From a virus, in the IMG/VR virus record IMGVR_UViG_3300043570_000986, positions 23,246 to 87,245 of that record: 64,000 nucleotides of DNA. One strand, given 5' to 3'. Shown one piece after another: positions 8,265-16,331 of this stretch. The position numbers were made by a program, and so were the translations under genes. A model generated the notes under the pieces. It searched no databases and was not told the origin of the DNA. It saw only the letters and a program-made list of their open reading frames with translations. How positions within the stretch are numbered: position 1 is the stretch's first letter; every line of letters starts with the position of its first letter.

Positions 8265-8810
8265 ATGAAAAAATACAAAGTTGAAGAATTACAATTACAA
8301 TTTAACAAGTTAGGTTATAAGTGGTTGCCATTTCAGATAGTTGGTATTAGATCAAAAACAGATAGTCCAAATAAGTTTGATGACTTAATAGGACTTATTG
8401 AAAAAAATAATATCACTTGGTTTACAGGTACAACTAATCCTGGAGTACATTGGTTAAAGAATTTACTAAATCCAAAAGGTGCAGCATTACTTAAACCTAA
8501 TCAGTATTTAGATACTTGGAAATTAGATTTACATCAAGGTAAATACTTAGCTCTTTGTCAAAGAAAACCTGTAACTGTTTACAGAGATTCTAATAAGAAT
8601 AATTTTGCTGAAGAAACAGCAATAGTTGATACAGGATTATTTGGTATTAATATACATAGAGCAAATCCATCTGTAATATCTAGTATAATAGATAAATATT
8701 CGGCGGGCTGTCAAGTATTAAATGATCCTACTGATTTTAACTTCTTAATAAAAAGATGTAAAGAATCAGGATTAAAAGATTTTAGTTATGTTTTACTTAA
8801 AGAATTTTAA
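8265..8810 (+). CDS. Probable endolysin of the HxxxxxS-x-GC type
   Basis: 181 residues. The C-terminal half has GINIHRAN, then about 15 residues on, YSAGCQVL. This His...Ser-x-Gly-Cys arrangement resembles the catalytic core of YkuD-type L,D-transpeptidase folds and is shared by a set of peptidoglycan-acting proteins in Bacteroidota phages (family recollection). No signal peptide is visible, so export would rely on a holin. It lies between two small membrane-protein genes, which supports a cell-wall lysis role. The alternative is a virion-associated wall-binding protein. Confidence 0.6.
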   Translation: MKKYKVEELQLQFNKLGYKWLPFQIVGIRSKTDSPNKFDDLIGLIEKNNITWFTGTTNPGVHWLKNLLNPKGAALLKPNQYLDTWKLDLHQGKYLALCQRKPVTVYRDSNKNNFAEETAIVDTGLFGINIHRANPSVISSIIDKYSAGCQVLNDPTDFNFLIKRCKESGLKDFSYVLLKEF

Positions 8811-8811
8811 T

Positions 8812-9000
8812 ATGACAAAGAAAAGAATAGCAGACTATGGAGCAACAGTACTAAGTTTAATAGTAGCAATAGCTTCTGCATGGATGACAATAGATTGGAC
8901 AACTTTTGATATTAAAAAAGAATGGCCTAAATTAGTACTTTCTGCAGTTATTGCTGCAGGTGGTTATGTGTCAACTTTTAAATTAAAGAATAAAGCATAA
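8812..9000 (+). CDS. Small two-helix membrane protein, probable holin
   Basis: 62 residues starting at MTKKRIADYG, one base after the endolysin stop. An upstream in-frame ATG at 8788 would overlap the endolysin gene and is less likely. Two hydrophobic segments (residues ~10-24 and ~41-54) are separated by a short acidic/Lys linker, and the C-terminus is basic (FKLKNKA). Size, topology and position next to the endolysin fit a holin. Confidence 0.65.
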   Translation: MTKKRIADYGATVLSLIVAIASAWMTIDWTTFDIKKEWPKLVLSAVIAAGGYVSTFKLKNKA

Positions 9001-9006
9001 TTAAAT

Positions 9007-9591
9007 ATGTGGTCTAAAATAAAAGATAATTGGAATTTAATAGCTACAGTTTTAATAATCTGTGTAATATTTTTATGGGGTAAAAGTTGTGGAACTAAAG
9101 AGTTTAAACCTGAAGAACCTACTGTTATTACTATAACTAATTACAGAGATACTATATTTCCTAAAGATACTATTTATGAAAGTAAGTGGTATCCTAGTAA
9201 ACCTAAACATGATACAGTATGGGTACCTTTAGATTCAGTAGATTGTAATAAAGTATTAGTATATAATGATACTATTAAAAAAGTTGAATATGAAGCATAT
9301 ACTCAAACTACTATTCAAGGTGTGTTAAGAGATATAAAGTTAGGTATTAAACTTAAAGTTCCTTTAATGATTAAAGATTGTACAGTAGTTAAAAAAGATA
9401 GTTTGATCTATAGACCATATAAATATGAAATACATGGTGGATTAATTGTAGGACTTACAATGTTAGCACCTACAATTGATTTAAGTATAGACAGATGTAC
9501 TTATAGTATTGGATATAATCCATTTAATAGACAACCTATAATTGGATTTAAATATAGAATGTTTGGTTGGACACCTAAAAAGAAAAAATAA
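9007..9591 (+). CDS. Membrane-anchored protein of the lysis region
   Basis: 194 residues with one N-terminal transmembrane helix (residues ~12-25) and a mainly outside-facing body containing repeated Asp-Thr-Ile/Val strands (RDTIFPKDTIYESKWYPS). A second weak hydrophobic patch lies near residues 145-160, and the C-terminus is basic. Single-anchor proteins of this kind often sit at the end of lysis cassettes in Bacteroidota phages, and a spanin-like role is possible. It lies 3 bases before the ring protein gene, so it marks the border between lysis and tail-ring genes. Confidence 0.55.
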   Translation: MWSKIKDNWNLIATVLIICVIFLWGKSCGTKEFKPEEPTVITITNYRDTIFPKDTIYESKWYPSKPKHDTVWVPLDSVDCNKVLVYNDTIKKVEYEAYTQTTIQGVLRDIKLGIKLKVPLMIKDCTVVKKDSLIYRPYKYEIHGGLIVGLTMLAPTIDLSIDRCTYSIGYNPFNRQPIIGFKYRMFGWTPKKKK

Positions 9592-9593
9592 TT

Positions 9594-10274
9594 ATGTTAA
9601 GTTTACGGAAAATTGTTGCAGATATTAGAAATATTGCTGATTCAGGTGAGAATAACTACTCATTTAGAATTAGTGATGAACAATTTGCTTTTTGGATAAG
9701 TGAAATAAGATCAATGCTTATTTCTCAAGCTGTTAGTAAACGTCAAGATATTTCAGATATTTGGGTACAGTCAATACCTTGTCTAGAATTAGAATTAGTT
9801 GATAATTCTGATTGTTGTATTATTACAACAGATTGTTATATTCTTAGAACTAAAGTAAGATTACCATCTACTATTGAAACTAGTAGTGATAATTTTATAT
9901 TAAGAGTTACTACTCCAACAGGAGATATTATATCTAAATCAAATCCTTTTGAAGTTAAATATAATAAGTATAATAAATATACTTCTAAAAAAGCTAATTG
10001 GTATCTTCAAGATGGATATTTATATATTACTTCAGAATTACTTTTGGAATATGTAAATATATTTGCTATCTTTGAAAATCCGGAAGAACTAGTTGAATAT
10101 TCTACTTGTGGAGGTTCAGCATGTTTTAACTGGGATAGTAATTATCCATGTTCATTGAAGATGGCTAATGATATAACAAATATTATTATGCAAACTAAAG
10201 TAATGCCTTTCTTACAAATGCCACATGATACTAGTAATGATGCATTATCTCAAAATCAATTAGGTAAAAAATGA
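9594..10274 (+). CDS. Ring/hub-type tail protein of crAss-like phages
   Basis: 226 residues. The opening MLSLRKIVADIRNIADSG and the later SDEQFAFWISEIRSML resemble the conserved ring proteins that sit just upstream of the IHF-like gene in crAss-like phages. Several Cys (CCIITTDC; CGGSACF) occur in the beta-rich body. The gene overlaps the next by four bases (ATGA). The synteny ring protein, IHF-like, P22 gp4-like, muzzle is the strongest reason for this call. The specific ring number cannot be fixed from sequence reading. Confidence 0.65.
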   Translation: MLSLRKIVADIRNIADSGENNYSFRISDEQFAFWISEIRSMLISQAVSKRQDISDIWVQSIPCLELELVDNSDCCIITTDCYILRTKVRLPSTIETSSDNFILRVTTPTGDIISKSNPFEVKYNKYNKYTSKKANWYLQDGYLYITSELLLEYVNIFAIFENPEELVEYSTCGGSACFNWDSNYPCSLKMANDITNIIMQTKVMPFLQMPHDTSNDALSQNQLGKK

Positions 10275-10762
10275 TAGAATTTAAAGCAACTAAAAGAACT
10301 AAAGGAAAATTTACTAAAGATTTATCAACTAAAGATTTTTACAAAGATTATTGTAGAGCATCTTTTAACAACAAAAGAATACCTGTTGACTATGCTGTAT
10401 ATTATAAAGTTGTAAGAGCATTTAATAAATCTTTACAAAGTAAAATAGTTAGTGAAGCTGGATCTTTTAAGATGCCATATAATTTAGGTTATCTAGGAAT
10501 TATTAAATATGATGTCAACTTTGACATAGATAAAATAAAAAACTGGAAAGTTAATTATGGTGAATCTAAAAAACAAGGTATGTTAATTTACTATGATCAA
10601 CCATTTAGATATAAATGGAAATGGGATAAAACTAAATTAAAACTTACAGGTAAAAAATATTATAAATTTTCTCCATGTAGAGAAGCATCTAGAGCTATCC
10701 CTGAACATATTAGGAATACTCCAGGTTTTGATTATTATGAAACTTTAACTAGAAAACAATGA
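10271..10762 (+). CDS. IHF-subunit-like small virion protein
   Basis: 163 residues. Residues ~45-80 (YYKVVRAFNKSLQSKIVSE, then GSFKMPYNLGYLGI) follow the HU/IHF-type pattern noted for the equivalent gene in crAss-like phages, namely a helix followed by a lP-x-x-LG-x-L beta arm. The rest is basic and aromatic. It overlaps genes on both sides by four bases. In related phages this protein is a tail-ring component rather than a free nucleoid protein (family knowledge). No DNA-binding role is shown by the sequence alone. Confidence 0.65.
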   Translation: MIEFKATKRTKGKFTKDLSTKDFYKDYCRASFNNKRIPVDYAVYYKVVRAFNKSLQSKIVSEAGSFKMPYNLGYLGIIKYDVNFDIDKIKNWKVNYGESKKQGMLIYYDQPFRYKWKWDKTKLKLTGKKYYKFSPCREASRAIPEHIRNTPGFDYYETLTRKQ

Positions 10763-11460
10763 TAGTAAATTTTAAATCATCTAAAGCATTAATTGCTGGG
10801 TTATATAGAGATCTTGGAAACAATACTGAGATTAATGAAAGTGATATAATTGAATGGTTGGCGGAAGCTCTATCTATGATAGGTTCTTATGCTCAAAATA
10901 AAGAAGTATCTACAGTTCTTACTGTTGCAAATCATACTGTAACATTACCTTGTGATTTTATATATCCTAAAGATATTACCCATAATGGTAAAGCATTATC
11001 TTGGTCAACTAAATCTGCAGCTAATAATTATAAGTGTGATACTTGTAACGCAATACCAACATGCTGTACAGATTATAATTTTTATATCTCTGATGGATGT
11101 TTAAACACATCATTAGAGTCTGGAGATTTGTGTATAGTATATCAAGCAATACCTGTAGATGAAGATGGTTTTCCATTAGTTCCAGATAATGTATATTTTG
11201 ATAAAGCTTTAAAAGCTTATGTAACTTACATGTTAGATAAAATACAATTTAGAAGAGGATTAGTTCCTGAAGTTGTCTTTAGAATGTCAGAAAAAGATTG
11301 GTATTTTTATGTTAACTCTGCTAGAGGTTCAGCATATATGCCTGATGCTGCTCAAATGGATAGATTACAAAAAGTTTGGGTAAGATTAATTCCTAAACCA
11401 CATGAGTTTTCTAATAACTTTAGAAATCTTGAAAATCATGAAAGAAGAAATTTAAGATAA
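10759..11460 (+). CDS. Tail tube adaptor, P22 gp4-like
   Basis: 233 residues. N-terminal helices (SKALIAGLYRDLGNN; SDIIEWLAEAL) are followed by a beta section with Cys pairs (CDTCNAIPTCC) and a helical C-terminus (DKALKAYVTYMLDKIQFRRG). This helix/beta/helix order matches the tail tubular protein of crAss-like phages, related to P22 gp4 head-completion adaptors. It forms the tube joining portal and tail. The start overlaps the IHF-like gene, and the muzzle gene begins one base after its stop. Confidence 0.7.
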   Translation: MIVNFKSSKALIAGLYRDLGNNTEINESDIIEWLAEALSMIGSYAQNKEVSTVLTVANHTVTLPCDFIYPKDITHNGKALSWSTKSAANNYKCDTCNAIPTCCTDYNFYISDGCLNTSLESGDLCIVYQAIPVDEDGFPLVPDNVYFDKALKAYVTYMLDKIQFRRGLVPEVVFRMSEKDWYFYVNSARGSAYMPDAAQMDRLQKVWVRLIPKPHEFSNNFRNLENHERRNLR

Positions 11461-11461
11461 T

Positions 11462-14400
11462 ATGGAAAGTATAAATTCATTTTCGTCAGGGATGAACTCT
11501 GATCAGTCTAAAACTATTTTAAATAAGGAAACTTATTTACAAGCATTGAATTTTCGTGGATTAAGTGAGCTAGGATCTTCTAATGGTTCATTAGTTAATA
11601 TTAAAGGTAATGAATGTAAACTTACATTCCCTGATTTACAACCTGTTTTTAAAATAGAAGTAATTCAAGCAGAATCTGATACGGCTAACCCTACAGATAT
11701 TACTATTAATGGTGTTACAGATAGTATAGATATTTTAAATACTACTACAGGATTTGATTTATTTACATTCATAACTAGCAAATTTTCAAACTGTTATCAA
11801 TATACAGGTACTACAGTAGCTACTAAAACATTTGCTGTAGCTTATGAAGATAATTACATTGTAATTTATAATCAACCAGTATATCAAAATTGTACAACAG
11901 TAGCTTCTATTGCTCCAACAATAGTATTAACACCAGATGAAGATGATGGTACTAGAGCATTATTATATTTTATTAATCAAAATGCAGCTAATAGTTTAAC
12001 TCAAAATACAGCTAAGCCATATGTGGCAGGTTGTCCAAGTTCTTTAGTTAAACCTATTGGTTCTACATTTATATTAAATGATATTTATATATTAACAGCT
12101 ACTGATAATCCAACTTATGGACCAGCAGGTGCTCCAAATGAAATACCATCTAATGATGAATTACAATTTGGTGGAGCTATATGGAAATTAAATATTGATG
12201 ATATATCTAAACAACATACATTAACTTTAGTATATTCTAATAACTTAGATTTTACTAAATATCATCCAATTCCACCATCTGCTATTACAGGTAGATATGA
12301 GAGTATTGATATTAAACGTATATACTGGTCTGACAACTATAATAAGATTAGAACTATAAATACAGAAGCTCCTCAATTAATGGCTTTAAATCCAACAATA
12401 TTGAGTATAATGCCTCTTGTAGAATACACTCAAGGAATATTAAATTCTATAGGAATAGGTTCTTTACCTGCTGGATGCTATCAGTTAGCTTATAGATTAT
12501 CTAAAGTACTAGGTTCTGTAACTAATTTTTCTGAATTAAGTAATCCAGTATACCTTACAACTAGTCCTGAATCTAATGCTTTTCATTTATATGAAGGTGG
12601 ACTTGGTGCTACAGGTAAAAACATTACTTGGAAATTAGATAATTTAGATTTAAATTTTGATCAAATTGAATCTATTATAATATATAGAAGTTCAGATTCT
12701 TCAATACCTACAATAACATCTTTAGGTGTTCAAACAATATCTAGTACAATGAATATTGTTTACAGTGATCCTAATGCTACAACTAATAGTGAAATTACAC
12801 TAGATGAATTTTTATTATTTAATGGTACATTTACACATGCTAAAACTTGTGATACAAAAGATAATAGATTGTTTTGGGGTAATGTTAGAGCTCCAAGAAA
12901 AGATTTAGAGCTTTATGATGCTAGAGCTTTTAGAGCTAATGATGCAGGTGAAATAAGATTAGTTAATAATGCAGATGGTGGAGCACCATATACTTTTTCT
13001 CAAGCTAAAGCATTAGCACAAACTGAAGATACTATTAACGAATATTATAATTCTAATACCGGAGATTATTCAACAAATGCTTGTTATTTAAAACCAACTG
13101 ATTTAACAAAATTAGGAGGAGAAGGTGCAAATATTTCATATGAATTTGGTACATATATATTATCAACAGATGATCAAGCAGGTCCACAAGGAGAAGATAA
13201 TTGGGATTTATATATTAATCATGTAGGTTCTCCATATAGAGGTTCTATTACAGAATCATCTCCTATTACTAATAGTAATTTAGTTTATAGTTATCCTCAA
13301 AATGGAAAATTTGCCGCTTTAAAACAACCTGAAAGAACTTCAATCTTAAAAGGATTTCAACATGAAGAAATTTATAGATTTGGTATTCAGTTTTTTGATA
13401 AAGAAGGTAATCCTTATTTTACTAAATGGATAGGTGATATTAAAATGCCTAGTTATGGGGATAAAAATGATAATCCAGGTGGTTCAGTAAATGATTTTAG
13501 ATTATCATATCAAGGAGCGTTTAATGATATTATATCACAAGCATTGTATATTAAATTTACAGTTGATATTTCTTTCATTCAAGATTTAATAGGAGGTTAT
13601 CAAATAGTTAGAGTTAAAAGAGAAGGTACTAATAAAACTATTTGGGGAGTAGGATTAATTAACCCTATGATTTCTTATGATGGAACTGACGGAGGAGGCA
13701 CTGCTTCTTTACCTGCAGGATTTGAAAGTGAGTTTACTAACTTTACAATGCCTCCTGTATTTGGACCTGTTCCTTTTCCTAGAAGATATTATAAACCATA
13801 TCCTTCACAAGATTCTGTTGAAACATTAAATATTTCTTATGATAATTCTTCTAATCCTAATTTTGCAAGATTTAAAACATTTGATTGTTGGGATTTTGAT
13901 TTAGGTAATAGACCATCATTTGCAAATACTGATAAATTATTTATTAGAAGTAGATTAGAGTCTGTAAATTACAGAAATTCAGCAGGTGGTTATAGACAAT
14001 GGTTTGATAAAGATTATGGGACAACAGCAGGACAAGAAGTTCCAACAGATGCAGCAAGTATAGATAATGGTACAACTCCACCTTTTTTTTCATCTTTAGG
14101 TTCAAATAATGATAATTCACATCAACCATTTTTTATATTTAAATTAGTTGATAATTTTTTACATACTGATTATACTCAATTTGTAACAAGTGGTACAAAT
14201 AAATTTAATTATAATTTAGTACATGCTGAATATATTCCAGGTAATGATTCTATTACATGGTCAGGTTATTCAATTAATAATAAAGGATTAGATAATCCAA
14301 TTGCTCCAGCTACTACAACAGGCAGCCCAGCAGGAGGTAAACAAACTTTATTTTTAGTAGTATCAAATAATCTTCCCAATACTAAAGCTTCTTTATTTAC

Positions 14401-16201
14401 AAGTGACAATGATGCTGCATTTAATTATAACTGTACAGATACTTCAAATCCATTTTATAAATTATTAGCATTATATTATAAACCAAATTCATCATTATAT
14501 GGTGGAGCAACTTATGTAGCTAGAACTAATAATGAATATATTCCTTGTGGAGAATATGTACCAACAATGCAAAATGGTTCATTTACAATACCTTCGGGTA
14601 TTAAAACATTAATGACTTTTGGTGGTGATGTTTTTACTGTAACTTATGATTTTCAAAAAACATTTAAACCTTTATCAGGTGGTGCTACATATTTTAGATT
14701 TGATTACAATAGTTCAGGTACAGTTTTAAATTTGTTATCTGCTGAAGCAAGATTTAGTACATCTTTTTTTGTGCCTTGTACAAGTATATCAAATCAAGAA
14801 TTAAGATTGGGAAATCATCCTAATAAAAGTATTACTGCAGAAGCAGGTTATGAAGAAGATGATTATTCATATAATACATATAATAATGCTGAAAATGATG
14901 TTAAAACATATTTTCCCAAACCATTAAACTTTCAAACATCTGAAGAATGGATTAATAGAATATATTGGTCAGAAGTTAAGTTTAATAATGAAATACAAGA
15001 TTCATGGTCAGTATATCTTACAGATAGTTTTTATGATGTAGAAGGTAACTATGGTGGTATTAATGCATTAGTATCTCTTAAAGAAAATATGTATTACTTA
15101 CAAGAACGTGGTGTTGGTTCACTAATGATTAATCCTGTATCATTAATTAATGATCAAATGGGACAACCTATTAAATTAGGTGGTAGTGCTTCTAATAGTC
15201 CTGTAATACAAAAACATTATTATAAATCTATTGATACTGGTACTTTTCATCAGTGGTCAGTATATAGATCTCAATCTACAATAACATTTGTTGATGCTAG
15301 ACATAAAAAGATTTATTTATTTAATGGTGAATCTGTAAGTCCTATTTCTGATATTAAAGGACAAAGAAATTTTGTTATTAAAAGATTACATAATGAATTA
15401 TTAAAATTTGATAACCCTGTAATTAATAAAGGTGTATTAACTACTTATGATTATTATCATAATGAATTTTTATATACTTTTAACAATGACTTAGAAGGAG
15501 ATACTATTAATAATGAAAATCTTACATTAGCTTATTCTGAAGTATTAAATGCATTTACAGGAATGTATTCATTTACACCTAACTTATACATCAATAGTAA
15601 TAAGTATTTAATTAGTACAAAAAATTCTAATGTAGGTCCATATTATCCTAGTAACAAATTATGGTTTCATAATTATGGTGCTTATGGATCATTCTATAAT
15701 ACAGTATATCCTAGTACATTAAAATTATTAATTAATGATAATCCTTTATATACTAAAGTATTTGATAACATGACTATTGAATCAGAAGCTATAGATGATA
15801 ATGTTGAATGGAATGATGATTTAAATATCTATCCAGGTTCACCAACTAATCCTTCATATCCAGATGATGTAAATATTAAAGACTCTACTTTTCAAGAAGT
15901 TAGATGTTACAATCAATATCAAAATACTGATTGGACTACATTAACTATTGCTCCACCTAATAATAACATTAGAAAAGTTGAACAAGGATTTAACTTACAA
16001 TTACCTAGAAATAAGTTTGATTATGATACTTATAATCCATCTACTTATTCAATCTTTGATCCTAGTAAATTAACTAAAACTACCTTTGGAGAAAGGCTTA
16101 GAGATAAGTGGTTAATTGCAGACTTTAAATATGACAATCTATTAGGTCTAAGATTTATAATTCACAATATTAAAACACTACTTAGAATATCTGATAGATA
16201 A
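11462..16201 (+). CDS. Tail muzzle / stabilisation protein
   Basis: 1579 residues. The N-terminus MESINSFSSGMNSDQSKTIL, followed by YLQALNFRG, is the signature of the crAss-like muzzle protein, related to P22 gp10-type stabilisation proteins (N-x-F-x-x-GMN-x-D...Y-x-A-x-N-x-R). A very long beta-rich body with many aromatic residues follows, consistent with a propeller-type tail nozzle. In related phages this protein caps the tail and gates DNA and cargo ejection. It directly follows the tail tube adaptor and is followed by a terminator, so it ends the tail unit. It is intact from start to stop. Confidence 0.8.
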   Translation: MESINSFSSGMNSDQSKTILNKETYLQALNFRGLSELGSSNGSLVNIKGNECKLTFPDLQPVFKIEVIQAESDTANPTDITINGVTDSIDILNTTTGFDLFTFITSKFSNCYQYTGTTVATKTFAVAYEDNYIVIYNQPVYQNCTTVASIAPTIVLTPDEDDGTRALLYFINQNAANSLTQNTAKPYVAGCPSSLVKPIGSTFILNDIYILTATDNPTYGPAGAPNEIPSNDELQFGGAIWKLNIDDISKQHTLTLVYSNNLDFTKYHPIPPSAITGRYESIDIKRIYWSDNYNKIRTINTEAPQLMALNPTILSIMPLVEYTQGILNSIGIGSLPAGCYQLAYRLSKVLGSVTNFSELSNPVYLTTSPESNAFHLYEGGLGATGKNITWKLDNLDLNFDQIESIIIYRSSDSSIPTITSLGVQTISSTMNIVYSDPNATTNSEITLDEFLLFNGTFTHAKTCDTKDNRLFWGNVRAPRKDLELYDARAFRANDAGEIRLVNNADGGAPYTFSQAKALAQTEDTINEYYNSNTGDYSTNACYLKPTDLTKLGGEGANISYEFGTYILSTDDQAGPQGEDNWDLYINHVGSPYRGSITESSPITNSNLVYSYPQNGKFAALKQPERTSILKGFQHEEIYRFGIQFFDKEGNPYFTKWIGDIKMPSYGDKNDNPGGSVNDFRLSYQGAFNDIISQALYIKFTVDISFIQDLIGGYQIVRVKREGTNKTIWGVGLINPMISYDGTDGGGTASLPAGFESEFTNFTMPPVFGPVPFPRRYYKPYPSQDSVETLNISYDNSSNPNFARFKTFDCWDFDLGNRPSFANTDKLFIRSRLESVNYRNSAGGYRQWFDKDYGTTAGQEVPTDAASIDNGTTPPFFSSLGSNNDNSHQPFFIFKLVDNFLHTDYTQFVTSGTNKFNYNLVHAEYIPGNDSITWSGYSINNKGLDNPIAPATTTGSPAGGKQTLFLVVSNNLPNTKASLFTSDNDAAFNYNCTDTSNPFYKLLALYYKPNSSLYGGATYVARTNNEYIPCGEYVPTMQNGSFTIPSGIKTLMTFGGDVFTVTYDFQKTFKPLSGGATYFRFDYNSSGTVLNLLSAEARFSTSFFVPCTSISNQELRLGNHPNKSITAEAGYEEDDYSYNTYNNAENDVKTYFPKPLNFQTSEEWINRIYWSEVKFNNEIQDSWSVYLTDSFYDVEGNYGGINALVSLKENMYYLQERGVGSLMINPVSLINDQMGQPIKLGGSASNSPVIQKHYYKSIDTGTFHQWSVYRSQSTITFVDARHKKIYLFNGESVSPISDIKGQRNFVIKRLHNELLKFDNPVINKGVLTTYDYYHNEFLYTFNNDLEGDTINNENLTLAYSEVLNAFTGMYSFTPNLYINSNKYLISTKNSNVGPYYPSNKLWFHNYGAYGSFYNTVYPSTLKLLINDNPLYTKVFDNMTIESEAIDDNVEWNDDLNIYPGSPTNPSYPDDVNIKDSTFQEVRCYNQYQNTDWTTLTIAPPNNNIRKVEQGFNLQLPRNKFDYDTYNPSTYSIFDPSKLTKTTFGERLRDKWLIADFKYDNLLGLRFIIHNIKTLLRISDR

Positions 16202-16232
16202 CTAAAATAATTATACTTAACACATATAACAG

Positions 16233-16272
16233 CCCTGGTTATTACTTAACTGTAAATACTAGGGTTTTTATT
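16233..16272 (+). terminator. Terminator after the muzzle gene
   Basis: CCCTGGTTATT pairs with AATACTAGGG (one G-T pair and one bulged T) and is followed by TTTTTATTTG. It lies 32 bases beyond the muzzle stop and closes the tail transcription unit. Confidence 0.7.
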
Positions 16273-16331
16273 TGCATATTACAAAAAAATAAACTATATT
16301 ATATAGTACACATATAACCAAATTTGTTATC
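16273..16331 (+). promoter_or_regulatory. Probable promoter region of the cargo-protein unit
   Basis: About 60 non-coding bases lie between the terminator and the ATG at 16332. They contain TATATTATATAGTACACATA and, close to the start, AAATTTGTTATCATG. The segment ACACATATAAC also occurs once upstream of the terminator (16220-16230). An A+T-rich stretch between a terminator and a new run of genes is the expected place for a late promoter. The precise elements are inference. Confidence 0.45.
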
